From positions 20,277,001 to 20,341,000 of the forward strand of contig CM043698.1 of NCBI GenBank assembly GCA_023935145.1: a stretch of 64,000 bases of DNA, written 5' to 3'. The stretch comes from Bretschneidera sinensis. Lineage: Eukaryota > Streptophyta > Magnoliopsida > Brassicales > Akaniaceae. A program made the position numbers and the translations under genes. The notes beneath the pieces were generated by a model. It had not been told where the DNA came from. It saw only the letters and a list, made by a program, of their open reading frames with translations, and ran no database searches. The first letter of the stretch is position 1, and the number at the start of each line of letters is the position of its first letter. Positions 1 to 11,649 of this stretch are shown here, one piece after another.

Positions 1-859
1 GCATCTGATTAGGACAAGTCCCTTCAGCGCACAACGTGGGAATTGAATGATTGAGCTGGCCGTAGTAGACCTTAGATTATTGACTGATTTGCTTAAAACT
101 TCAAATTAAAATCCATATGGCACATTTAATTATGTGCTATGAAATTGAAATCCGACGACTTTGATAATCTAAGTAGACCTTTACAAATAGAACACGACTT
201 TCTTTTTTGCTACACAAATTGAGTGGAATATTCGTTATCCTCCTCTCATTTCGTGGAGGAATTTTAAAGATGGATTTGGACACTTGAAAAATTTACGTGT
301 CATAAATGTTTTCACTTTATTGATGATAAATATTAATTTTTTTTAATTTCATCAAATAAAAATTACTTATGACACATCCTAATTAAGAAGTTTTTCAATC
401 AATATCATTTGATTTCACCATGGTTATTATAATGAGTCATGTTAAAAAGAGTGGTGATATAACGGATTCAATTTCATAGGAGTTTGTACGGAACCAAAAA
501 AATCTACTAGTAATTATAAAAAATTGAATAGTAACTTTGGTAGGTATTTATCCGGCCCCTGGATTAAGGAACAAATGCCAAGTAATTTCTCTTGATATGT
601 TTTTCTACCATTTTATGTATGCTTTTTGACTAAAAATATATTTAATTTAGAAGAATTTTTTTATCAAAAAAATTAGAAGAATTTTGAGCAAAGAAAAAGA
701 GACCATAATTAGTGAGTAGGATTTGCTTAATACTACTAACTACAAAATTCCATCCCTTTTTCATGATCTCTGTGGAATTGGGTGTGAGAATATTATACTG
801 TAGCATTTTTGTCATTTTTGTCCTTCATGGTAGGTGAGTCTTTACATAATCCCACAGGC

Positions 860-914
<55 letters not shown>

Positions 915-1408
915 GGAAACTTTACCTTACAATAATCTACGTAAAGGGATCACAACATGGAAAATCTTTTATATATTTTTCCATGCAAAAATAAAACCCC
1001 ACTGGGGACAGACCCAAGCAAACAAAGGTACATTCGATTGTGACAATTCCACCCAAGACCACTCCACCAAGACTCACCTTTTTCTTTCTTAATTAATTCC
1101 ATTTTTTTAATTTTTATTTAACAAATGATAGTAATTCACATTAAGCTTCATTTTGGGTTTTCTCGATCTACTTTCTCTCTCTACCTACATGCATGGCCAG
1201 TGGCCATTATTAATATCTGTTTTGGACACTGTAAAAGAGCATAAAAAAGAAGCTTACATGTTAAGAAACTTGTTCGTTTCTTTTACAGAAAACCCTACAA
1301 AAATTTAATAAAACAAAAAGAGAGAGTGGGGTAAGAGAAAGAGAGAGAGATAATAAAAAAGAAAGAACAAAATAAATAAACACCAAACCTAGCTTCCTTC
1401 ATCTTTCC
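1..1408. other. Upstream region of the Dof gene, no coding feature
   Basis: AT-rich DNA with no convincing open reading frame. Apart from the compound microsatellite it holds only short homopolymer and purine-rich runs. It presumably contains the distal promoter of the Dof gene, but no individual cis-element is called because short plant motifs are not distinguishable from chance here. Confidence 0.6.
860..912. repeat. (AT)n-(AG)n compound microsatellite
   Basis: About ten AT dinucleotides run directly into about sixteen AG dinucleotides. The tract lies roughly 620 bp upstream of the Dof start codon. It is a plain compound microsatellite and probably length-polymorphic; no regulatory role can be shown from sequence. 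Confidence 0.95.
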
Positions 1409-1528
1409 ACCTCTCCTTCTCTCTTTCTCTTTCTCTTTCTCTCTGCAACTCTCTCTTATTTGATGTGATTCTCCACCGTATCTACAAAACCTTTACAAAA
1501 GAGAGAGAAAGCTCAATTACCGCTCACC
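1409..1528 (+). promoter_or_regulatory. Pyrimidine-rich probable 5' UTR of the Dof gene
   Basis: The stretch before the start codon is dominated by CT and CTTT repeats (about 1409-1456) followed by an AG-rich segment. Such CT-rich tracts are common in the core promoter or 5' UTR of plant regulatory genes. The transcription start is not determinable from sequence. No clear TATA box is placed, so the boundary between promoter and leader is a guess. Confidence 0.45.
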
Positions 1529-2711
1529 ATGGTTTTCTCATCTCATGTTCCACTCTATCTAGATCCACCCAACTGGCAACAGGTAAAATGTTTTTCTTAT
1601 TTTTTTTTTTTTTATTTCTCCAATTTAATTTTCTTTCACTAGCTAACTTCTTCTCCAGAAAAGCCAATCAAAAAAGATAAATAATATTCCTAGACCCTTT
1701 TCAATTCTCTTATTGAATATACTGAGTACTAGATATATAATTTGATCTTTTATATTTTTTAATTATCAAATTTTTTAAACTTTTCTATTTTGTTAATTTT
1801 TTGGACAACAGACAAATCAACAATCAGGAGTTTCTACTGATAACCCCCAGCCGCTTCCACCGCCACCACCTCAAGTTGATGACGGCCGTCGTGGTGGTGG
1901 TGGCACGGGCTCGATCAAGCCAAGATCGATGACTGATCGAGCCCGGCTAGCCAAAATACCACAACCCGAGGCAGCACTCAGATGTCCAAGATGTGAATCC
2001 ACAAACACAAAATTTTGTTACTACAACAACTACAACCTCTCGCAGCCACGTCACTTTTGCAAGACCTGCAGGCGGTACTGGACTAGAGGCGGTGCACTAA
2101 GGAACGTTCCGGTTGGTGGTGGCTGTAGAAGAAACAAAAGGAGCAAAAGAAGCAGCAGCAGTAGTAATAATAGATCAAAATCTCCTATGGTAACCGAGCT
2201 TAGTACTTGCACAAGTCATGACATTAATATAGGCAACAACGGCATGCCTTATCCTCCACCACAACAGATACCGATCTTGCCTTCTTTACATCACCTTAGC
2301 AACTATAATAATTCCGCTGATTTCGGATTGAATTTCAGTGGAATTCACGGTCCCCTGGTGACTACTGGTGGCGGTGGCAGTGATATGGAGTTTCAAATTG
2401 GTACTAGTTCAAATGGTGGTGGGTCATCTATGTTAGCTAATGGGTTTTCTGAGCAGTGGAGATTGCAACAATTTCCTTTCTTGACAAGTAATGGCTTGGA
2501 ACCAGCCGCTGGATTGTATCAATTTGAGGGCGAAGGTGTAGTTGAGGCTAATAAGCAATTGGATAGTGTGAAAATGGAGGAAAATCATCAAGGGTTGAAT
2601 TTGTCAAGGAATTTTTTGGGGAATGATCAATATTGGGGTGGCATTAATGCATGGAGTACTGATCAGCTCCCTGGTTTCACTTGTTCTAATTCCACTAGCC
2701 ATCTTTTATGA
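1529..2711 (+). CDS. Dof zinc-finger transcription factor (two exons)
   Basis: Exon 1 is 1529-1582 and exon 2 is 1812-2711, joined across a 229-bp GT-AG intron in frame, giving 317 residues. Dof proteins are plant-specific nuclear factors that bind AAAG-core DNA through a single C2-C2 zinc finger. The zinc ligands are Cys 76, 79, 101 and 104 (CPRC...CKTC), followed by the conserved [20 protein letters not shown] block and a basic RRNKRSKR segment that could act as a nuclear localisation signal. The N terminus [18 protein letters not shown] and the C terminus ending STSHLL match the subgroup of Arabidopsis DOF2.4, DOF5.1 and DOF3.6, from memory of those proteins. The rest is Ser-, Asn- and Gly-rich and probably disordered. 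The upstream ATG was chosen because its peptide and the strong donor and acceptor match this family; starting at the internal ATG (1929) would lose the conserved N terminus. Confidence 0.95.
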
Positions 2712-5347
2712 TTTTGTTGATGATGATGATCTCTAGTTCTTCTTGCTCACCCAAAACTTGGTATTGTTTATTTACTTTTTCTGACTGAATTACTACAGGT
2801 TCAAGTAAAGAGAAATCAAACTCATGCAAGAGATAAAAGAGTTTGAAAAGTTTCCAACCTCCAAGAGTCCAAGTTGGTGATCAATGAGAAAGATGGGTCA
2901 ATGATCTGATAAAGAAAAGCTTAGAAAATGGTAGGCTTCTTTCTAGTTTTGGACTGAATTTTTCTTTTTCTTTTTGGATGCATGTAATGCTTACAGAAGT
3001 ACTTAGCTAGCTAGGTCTTATGTGTTCATGGAGTTTGGATTCTGACATTAAGAGCTAAATTGTTACTACTATAATTAATCAATCAAATGCACTGTACTAA
3101 GTGGTTTCCCTAGCTTAAAATGAACGAGCCAAATCATGTGTTTTTTAATTTTCCCCTTTTGGTTTCTTTATTATAGATTTACTTTTGCTAAACTTAATTT
3201 ATAGATTTCAAATGAAGTGAATTGTTGTCATGGGTAAATTAGAAAAACACATTAGTTTGTAAGTACTAAGGTCATATGGATAGCTCTTGATCCATTTGAG
3301 ATGTGTTGAAGGAGAAGAAAAAACAAAGTCATATAAATCACGGATTATTTGGCTAAAGGGTGATCTCTTATGTATATTGATTCCATTAGCAGCATTTTTC
3401 ATGTGATTTCATGAGTTGCATTATATGTGATCAAAGTCATCTTCAACAAGTGAAGTACTAAGGATTTCAGTATCCATACTTAATCGGTAAGACTCTGCCT
3501 TTCTTTCTCTCTCTTTCACATCGATCATTGATGTATGTACATCCGATAGACACGACAAAATATACACTTTTTTGAATATTAAAACCTCATTAATTGGTAA
3601 TTTCTTAAAACTTTATCTATAACACAGAAATATTCAAAATAAAATTTTCATTATGCTTCTATCTAGCGCGATTTCATTGACTTGGGATGTATGAATCTAT
3701 GATGTCTGTTCTTGCTGCTTCCTCTCATTACTATTGCACATTGTGCAGATAACCCTAAAGGAGAGATTAAATTAAGTACTTAAAGCCTGGAATTAATTAT
3801 TTGTCGCACTACTTGCCTTTTTAGGCCCATTTTTTTTTTACTGTGAGCAAATTCCAGTTTCTGGTGGGTTGTCAATGTTTCAGTGCTTTCTGTTTATCCA
3901 TGCCTTGTTTCATCACTATCAAGCATTGAACTGATCGAGCCATTGCTGCAAGTACTCTCAGTTCCTTTAATGATTTACTTTGGCAATTTCAAATTCCCAT
4001 ATGCCCTTTGGTCTCATATTTTTTTAGGAATTTTGACCGATTGACTACTGTTGAATTAATTCATGAGTACATATATCTAAGTTTGTGCCCATGCCATGCT
4101 TTAATTACACTCACAGTCTACAGTCTCACACTCAAGAGAGAGGCTAGCTTGAACAAACAATTATTGACCGATTTGGTAATAATAGGAAACTAATTAATTA
4201 GCTTAATTAAGAATTTAATTTAATTGTTTATTGTTGAATTGCAAGTGTGATGTGTGTGCTGATCATCGTAATTAAAATGATTGTGTAATAATAGGAAAAT
4301 ATATTGAGATATGTGCAGAAGTTGCAAAAAGGGTAAAAATAAGTGAGAGTTTGGACAAAGCAGAAGAAGCTAAGCTAAAAGAAACGCCAAAATCCCACTC
4401 AAAACCATGCAAACGTACTGTAGGATTCTCCAGTTTGTTAGTATTAGCAAAATCTCTAACGTTAGACTACCACGCCACACAGCGAGTCACAAGTATAACA
4501 ATAACGACGAAATTCTTCTGTGACTTTGTTATATTAACCTTTTGTTTGATTTTGGTTCCCTCCAACCAAAACAATTAGTAAAGAAAATAAAATATTTTTT
4601 TTTATTTTTCTTTTCATGCCATTCAATGACAAGATGAACTCTTGTACTGTGTATCTTTCATTAATTCGAACTAAACAAATTTTTTTCTAGAAAGATACCC
4701 TAAATGGTCGTCAAGATAATTTACCATTTTACTCTTAAAAACCACATTTTGACGATGTAAAGAGTGAAAATAATAATTTTTTTTAAAACAGATGACTAAA
4801 GATAATCTCATTTGACAACATAAGAGTTTTCTTTGAATTGTGATGCCATTACTATTGGGTTTATTAATTAAATTTGCATTCTAAATGAGAATGGAATCTG
4901 GGTTTTGGATCTGCTTTTGCAATAACCAAGGCAAGCTGTTTACTAGCATGGAATAAAGTTATCTCTATAAACTGTCAAAAAAGCAACTCTCTCCCTCTCT
5001 CTCAAGAGTGTAAGTGAAACAGTAATGGATATAAGTTATTTTTGGTCGGTTGGTTGTTTGGTATTGATGAGATAGAAATCCCAAAATTGTCGATAAAAAT
5101 GAGATATATACTCTAGAAAGGAAAAAGAAAAAGAAAAAGATTAATAGAACAACAACAAGAAAAAAGAGCTCGAAATTTGAAGCAAAGTATAGATAACTTA
5201 TAATTATGTGTTTGTTTGTAAAGGAAAATAAAGTTGATGGCCACATCCACATGATGTATGTGTATGTGTATATGTATAGAGGCGTGAGATGATCTCTCTG
5301 TCTCCATGGCAGCTTTAGCTTTTGCCTTTTGAGATGTCCTTGTTAAT

Positions 5348-5503
5348 TTATCTTACTTCTTTTCTTCTTTCTCTTAGTACTGTATGATGAGCTGCTTCTT
5401 CTTGATATTCAGTCTTCACGTTCTTCCACATGTGCCCAATCATGTCAATGTCAGATTCCTTGCCATTTCTAGAAACCTGATTGCCACCTACATAATTACA
5501 TTA
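5348..5503 (-). other. Exon-like open frame, unidentified
   Basis: A minus-strand frame of about 50 codons runs without a stop from 5503 to a TAA at 5348. It is more codon-like than its surroundings, with many charged residues (central part ESDIDMIGHMWKNVKTEYQ) and little low complexity. An AG acceptor lies at 5488-5489 and a GTAAGA donor at 5351-5356, so it could be a 131-nt internal exon. I do not recognise the protein and see no neighbouring exon on either side. It may be an orphan exon, a gene relic or chance. Confidence 0.2.
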
Positions 5504-6689
5504 TTTATTACCATTATCAATATTTTGCAAGAAAGAAATTAAGAAAAATTAAATAGCATAAAGTGTATAATTATGGTATGCTTGCTGTCTGCCTGCCTAA
5601 ATCTCTTGGTCTGATTATGTAAGTGGGGGTTGTTTCAAATTAGTAGGCCTTGAGCTTAAATTTCCATGTTTACTGTGATCCTAGAGGAATTTTATGAATT
5701 TGGGACGCTTAGAAAAATTTGTATGATAAGCATTTTTTATCATTATAAATGGTGTTGAAAGAAAAAAAATATATTATATCATCTTTTACAATTAAAGATT
5801 GAAAATATTTATGGTATATATTTTTTTTATATTCCTGAAATTCTTTAAAAAAAATTGTGATGGTGTATAATTACACCAACCTGAGTAATTAGCTCATTGA
5901 CTATGTCTCGAAATATTAAAAACACTGATTACTTCTTGAGATGACAACTAATGAGCTAATTGGTTCTAGTTTGTGGTTGAATTTGCTGAATGCTGTAGGG
6001 TTTGTTATTGTCTTGGCAGTTTGTTTTGGTCTTGTTGTGGGCCGGTTGCAGCCTTGTTTCCTTAGATTATTTTTCCTTATATGCTGCTGTTTTGTTTTGG
6101 GTGTTTCATTGTGTTTTAGGGGGAGATGTTTCCTTGTTAGATGTTAGCATTGCTGGGGTTAGTTTTATTTTTGGGTTGTTTTCTTTATGATTGGTTTCTC
6201 ATTAATCTTGTGGATTATGTGGAAACTTTATATGTATCGTGCATCTTAGCTCATTATAATATATTCATTAATATTTGCTTTTCAAAAAGGGCCATCAAAA
6301 TATTATTTTGGCATAATTTCACTAAAAATACAAACAAACTAATTACCCGCTTGGAATTAAATGAAATATAAAATTTATTTATTTTGTAAATTTTCTGATT
6401 TTATTAATATTTGTCATAAATTTTTTGAATTCCGTAGTGAACTTATTCGTAAATGAATTTTAAAATTTTATCAATTTTTCAAACATGATAAATTATTGAA
6501 TTTCAAATTAATGAATTCCAAATTTTTTAATGCCATATCATATTTCATTCAAGAATAATATTGTCTTAGTAATTGGTCATATCGATCTGTCGAATTAAAA
6601 CAATTTCCATCACACTTTTATAATTCTCTAAGTTGGTAATTAAAGTAGATTTGTTTTCTTCTTGCCATCAAATTATGTTTTTTTAATTA

Positions 6690-6729
6690 TATATCACGAT
6701 CATTAGGCTAACCTAATGATCATGATATA
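6690..6729. repeat. 18-bp stem palindrome with 4-nt loop
   Basis: Two 18-nt arms starting TATATCACGATC (left) and CCTAATGATC (right) are reverse complements with one mismatch, separated by CTAA. The fold is compact and AT-rich. It may be a small foldback-transposon relic or a cruciform or RNA hairpin. Nothing around it shows target-site duplications. Confidence 0.6.
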
Positions 6730-7204
6730 CACTATTTAACAATCTTTAAATTTTTTAAGGCTAATGATGTGAGGGCTTTAATTATCGGTGTTGGAATGTG
6801 AGGTCATATAAAAGGTAAAAGGTGAGACTGTCCCTTGCAATCTAATAGCACTGCCATCGCTAGGTATCAACTTGGTGCACATTAAACTGATCAATATACG
6901 TTTTAAATTAACCCCCAAAAAAGTGTCTTTTTACATTAGATACATTATTGTAATGTTTATTAAAAATAATCGAATTATTAATTAATTATTTTAAAATTTT
7001 AAGATGATGAAAAGTTATCCAAATTTTTTTAATATTTTATTGTTTAATTGTAATATATTTGTCCGGTCACTTTATCACATAGTAGTCTATCACATAGTAG
7101 TGCGTGCAACATGCAAGTGTACATTGCAGTCTTATTCAACTCCAACTTAATTTGTTAGCATAGAGTAGTATACTAGTAAGTAAACTTAATTTGTTGTCAA
7201 TCTT

Positions 7205-8734
7205 ACGCATATTGTTCTTATTTTGAAGGTGAAAAACCCTGAAATTATTGGTCAGTTGTGACTAATTAGCTTTTATAATGTTCTTTACAAAATAACTGCG
7301 AAAGTTTTGATGAATAGATTAAAGTTGGTTTTACCAACGATGATTTCTCAGTATCAAAGTGCTTTTGTTCTGAGTCCTATGATCACATATAATGTTTTGG
7401 TAGACTACGAGTTGATCCATGATTTACAGAACAAGCAAAGGGGCAAAAAAAGATACATGGCTTGAAAGTTGAATATAAGCAAAGCGTACGATAGAAAGGA
7501 ATGAGGGTTCATGGAGGGCATTATAATCAAGTTAAGGTTCATCAAGAGTTGGGTCAAGTTGATAATGAAGTGTATATCTACAGTGACTTACTCGATTCTT
7601 ATTAATGGGGAGCCTAAAGGTCACATTGTTCTTACTAGAGGGTTTAGATAGGGGGATCATCTATCGTCCTACTTATATCTCTTATGTGCGTAGGGCTTTT
7701 CGGCATTGATTCAGCAAAAAAAACGAGAAGGGTTACTATATGGGGTTCTGGCTAGCTCAAATCGGCCTTTAGTTTCTCACTTGTTTTCTTTTGCGGATGA
7801 CTGTTTGATATTTTTTAAGGATAACCAAGAGGAATGTCAGTTTTTCTCAAAGATTTTGGAGGAATATGAACACAGTTCTGGCCAAGTGTTTAACTTTGAT
7901 AAATCTGCAACTTGCTTTAGTAAAATTGTCCAAAGTTTTTGTGTGAGGAGTTGGTGGATATCCTTCAAGCACAATTAGTAGAATGTCATGAACGGTATTT
8001 GGGGTTGCTGACAGTAGTGGATCAGTCCAAGAATGTGGAGTTCAAAACCTTGAAAGATTGTGTTTGGAATAAAATCTAAGGGTGGCAGAAGAAATTGCTA
8101 TCTAGATCGGGCAAAGAAATATTAATCAAGGTAGTTGTTCGGCGTTGCGAAGTATTCGATGAACTGTTTCTTGCTACTAGGATTCTAACGTAAGGAGTAG
8201 GAGCTATGGTTAGTAGGTTTTGGTGAGGGCAAAATTCAGATGAACGTAAGATTCATTGGGTTAGTTGTGAGCGCATGTGTAAGCCAAAAATGAAGGGGAT
8301 TTCAGTTTCGTGATCTTAATATTTTTAATCTAGCCCTTCTTGCTAAACACAGATGGTGATTGATTCATAATAGTCAAATTGTTATATTATAAGGTGTTAA
8401 AAGCGAAATATTTTCCCAAGGGTGATTTTTTTTCAACCTCATTTCGGCCATAATCCATCCTATACTTGAAAGAGCATTTAGGAAGGTAGAGCTATGTTGC
8501 TAAAAGGGTTGAGGGAGGGGAATGGTGAAAAAATCTATGTTTGGCAGGACCCATGGCTTCCTGTGCCTTGGTCTTTCAAGGTAGTGGCTCTAGAGAACAA
8601 CTCGTCCAATGATGAGCTAGTGTCTTCGCTCATTGATAACTCGAATAGGCAGTGGCAGATTGATCGATAACAAGCTTGTTTTCTTCCTCATGAAATTGAC
8701 ATAATTTCACATATTCCATTGAGTTTTCACTACG
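7205..8734 (+). pseudogene. LINE reverse transcriptase remnant, 5'-truncated (first part)
   Basis: Translation in shifting frames gives the fingers and palm of a plant L1-type reverse transcriptase. Recognisable blocks are YKITAKVLMNRLK, QSAFV and the catalytic FADD at 7790-7801 in a 90-codon frame (7706-7978). A later segment (W-x-D...IPLS, near 8650-8730) belongs to the linker before the zf-RVT region. The endonuclease domain and 5' half are absent, the usual 5' truncation of LINE copies. Several in-frame stops and frameshifts make it non-functional. The sequence resumes after the gypsy insertion at 15267. Confidence 0.85.
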
Positions 8735-9947
8735 TGTTGTGCAAAAATCTACATAAATTAATAAGCAAATATTTGAACAGTTTTATTTGCAAGTGCACAA
8801 GGTCAACATAGCAGAATAGTGTGCAAAAGCAAGATCATCTCCACAGAGATTGGTAAATGTTGTTTTAGAATTAGTTTCGCTATATAAACGAGAGAAATAA
8901 ATATTGAATTAGAATCGATAATGATAAAAGCATAGGGACTTGATATCCACCACTAATCATGCTACCACAATAAAACAATATGCTAATGCTTTAATCACAT
9001 CATGAATACCTAATGTTTGTCAACCTAAGGGCATGGTGTATACTCCTTAAGCTATTGATTTCCCTAAGCAATGAATTAGGTATGGTGTATACTCTAACTC
9101 TTTTCTTTCTTAAGGGATTTAGTATGGTGTATACTAAGTTGTTCCTCAAGAAAGCATAGTACCTGTGGAAATCGACAAACACACGAGACCTAGGGCATGG
9201 TATATACTCCCAAGAACCCGGTGTGGATTTCTTTTGTTACTATTGTTAAACCCAGGACTCAATCATCTAAATTGATTTAACTAACTAATCCATACCACAT
9301 GCATATGTTGATCAGGCAAACACATATGAGGAATTTCAAGAAAAACAGACATTAATCAAGTTAAACATCATAATATAAACATCGCAAAGGCACCAATACT
9401 GAATTATTGAGTAAACATAATTAGAGCTTCAATCAAGCCCTACTAAAAGTTTAGTTACACATAGTTTTGACGTTAAACATCTTCATAATAAAATAAAGAA
9501 AAGAAAAAACCCGAAAGAACTCCTTGAAGAGTCGTCAATTCTTCTCTGAAATCTTGTCTGGCCTCCCCCTTTTTTTTTTCCTGTGTTTACAGGCCTATTT
9601 ATAAGGTTTAGGAACATCTGGAAACCCTAAAACTCGTAAAACGAACCCCTACATTTATTTCCAAAATAGGAACTGCTGTTTTAATTTTCTGATGCGCGTG
9701 TGCACTCGATCACAAGGTGTTGCGCTCGAGTGTATGTGCGCTTGATCCTGGCTTGGGTTGTTTCGCTCGATCGCACTAGGCAGATTCCATCTTTTCCAGA
9801 TTTGCTCTCCGAGTTCCAAAATGCTTCATTTTCTCAAAGAACCTATAAAAACACAGAAAGGAAATAAAATAGAATAAAATAACGCAAACTAAGAGCTTAA
9901 CAAATGTAAATTAAGGGGCTTAAATATGAATATTTAAGCACTTATCA
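8735..9947 (-). repeat. 3' LTR of the gypsy element
   Basis: This matches 13994-15261 closely along its length, with two deletions relative to that copy: about 20 bp near 9208 and about 25 bp in the CG-containing motif cluster near 9760. It ends TGTTGTGC...CTTATCA on the + strand. A TATAAATAG box on the minus strand lies at about 9596-9605, with the CG-rich motif cluster (about 9690-9780) upstream of it in element orientation. Confidence 0.92.
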
Positions 9948-11649
9948 CACCCCTAAACTTACATATTGCTAGTCCCTTCACAATACAAAACTAAAAACTG
10001 AATGAAAAACAAAGACACAAAGATAAATCCATTATTCATGGTATCCAAAAATTTAAGTTGCACACAAAACCATGATATTCGTTCATGAGCAAGCTTAAAA
10101 TATAAACTCATTTTTGCAATGTAAAGGAGTTTTAAATTCTAATTACTTACAAGAGGCAGCTTAAGACATCACAAGTCCGACTCAGTGTAAAGTGAACTAA
10201 CACATAAAAATAAAGCTTCCAAATAACTCTAATGTGTAATGTCTCCATGTCTCAAGATTCACTGAATTTCCCATCAGAATGATCAATAATGGCATAGTTT
10301 TATTTCCTTCTTTCTTTTATCATGAGATTTTGCCATGTTTAGTTCCCTTAAGCTTTCTAATTGACTTCTGTAGCTAGTGTTGAGTCAATGACTCCAAAAC
10401 CATATGGTTTTAGGGCATTAGATGTAAAGATACCCTTAAGGACTTACTAACTCGAGTAAAAAAGGCTACGAAACTAAACTGGCCTTAATACTACCAAGCA
10501 AAATTCTCATATTTTGACGTGAACATTCACTGCTTACTGAGGTAAGAGGTCCAGTTACTCAGCAAAAAGTTTATCAATGATCATTATGCGCAAAATTTCC
10601 ACATTTTGACGTGAACACTCACTGCTTATTGAGGCAAGAGGTCCAGTTACTCAGTGGAAAGTTTATTAATGATCATCATGAGCATTTTCCTCTTTTTGTG
10701 TAATTTTTTTTTCTACTTTTCTATGCCAAAGTGTTCATCCAACAAGTCATTCAATTTCAGTTAAGCCATGAAAATATACACATTAAAATCACATGACATA
10801 CCTAACACAATTATGTGCTAATGTACTTGTGTCAGATTAGATCAAACATGTGAATCTTCAAATGCCTAAAGTAAGTAACTAAACTTTAAAACTCTATCAT
10901 CAAATCATGTGTTCAAGATTTTAAGTTTACTAATGAAATCACATCCCAATATTTGTTTAGATCAACGAAATTTCAAAACAACATGATCATGCATTTATCT
11001 TTTCTTTTAACAATAATAAATAAAAAAACTGGGACAAAATGTGTGTGAATGTGTTTCCCATACCCCCAAACTTAAATTACACATTGTCCATAATGTGTGA
11101 ATATCATGGAAAGAGCTGACCTGGGAGATGGAGAACTAGCTAGGCTGGCATGACTCATAGCACACCCCCAAATTTGAACCGATACGCATATTATCCTTGA
11201 AAAAGAAATACTAAGGTAATACTGGAAAACAACAAAATACTAATAATAAACAGTAAAAGAAATATGAAAAACAATAAAAACAAAAAGATATGCTGTGAGG
11301 TGCCTCCCATGAGCACTAAGTTTTACATCTTCAGTCAGACGCTAAGTTTCACTTGGATACCTTGGAGAGGTCTCAAGGAGGTGCATAATTTCACTAATGT
11401 TATCAGTAACATCTTTAGATTTAGGCTCAATATCTGCTCTTGTGAAACTTTAGTTAAGGGTGGTCTCCAACGGATTAATATGATGGACCTGAAAAGCTTA
11501 CTCAACAACACCTTGCATCAAACATACATTAAAACATTCCATATCCTCTTAGGGTAATTTTAATGCATTAAATATTTTGAATTCAATTTTCTCACCATTT
11601 ACCTTCATACTTACAATAGCCATTTTCACACAAATTTTTGTATCAGTAG
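9948..11649 (-). other. Non-coding 3' interior of the gypsy element
   Basis: No RT, RNase H or integrase motif is found in any frame. It contains a tandem duplication (10498-10681) and several CCCCAAACTTA-type tracts. The one at 9948-9960 is the polypurine tract on the minus strand, immediately next to the 3' LTR. Confidence 0.7.
10498..10681. repeat. 92-bp direct tandem duplication inside the gypsy element
   Basis: Two adjacent copies start GCAAAATT and share TTTTGACGTGAAC, AAGAGGTCCAGTTACTCAG and AATGATCAT. They begin at 10498 and 10590 and differ at several positions, so the duplication is not recent. Confidence 0.85.

Larger units (their letters stand above)
2712..7204. other. Intergenic region downstream of Dof
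   Basis: The first few hundred bases are presumably the Dof 3' UTR. The remainder is AT-rich with only short frames of low-complexity composition. Two items inside are listed separately: an 18-bp stem palindrome (6690-6729) and an exon-like minus-strand frame (5348-5503). No transposon termini, tRNA or conserved protein domain was recognised. Confidence 0.6.

Noticed and set aside
1465..1680. 71-codon frame over Dof exon 1 and intron
   Set aside because: It overlaps the true exon in another frame and runs into the T-rich intron; the Dof reading is clearly better.
4965..5307. Minus-strand frames of 64-95 codons
   Set aside because: Composition is driven by AAAAAG and AG/CT runs; no domain and no conserved neighbour.
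5941..6371. Overlapping hydrophobic frames suggesting a small membrane protein
   Set aside because: The DNA is T-rich, which yields Phe/Leu/Val in any frame; three overlapping frames give the same character and no motif is recognisable.
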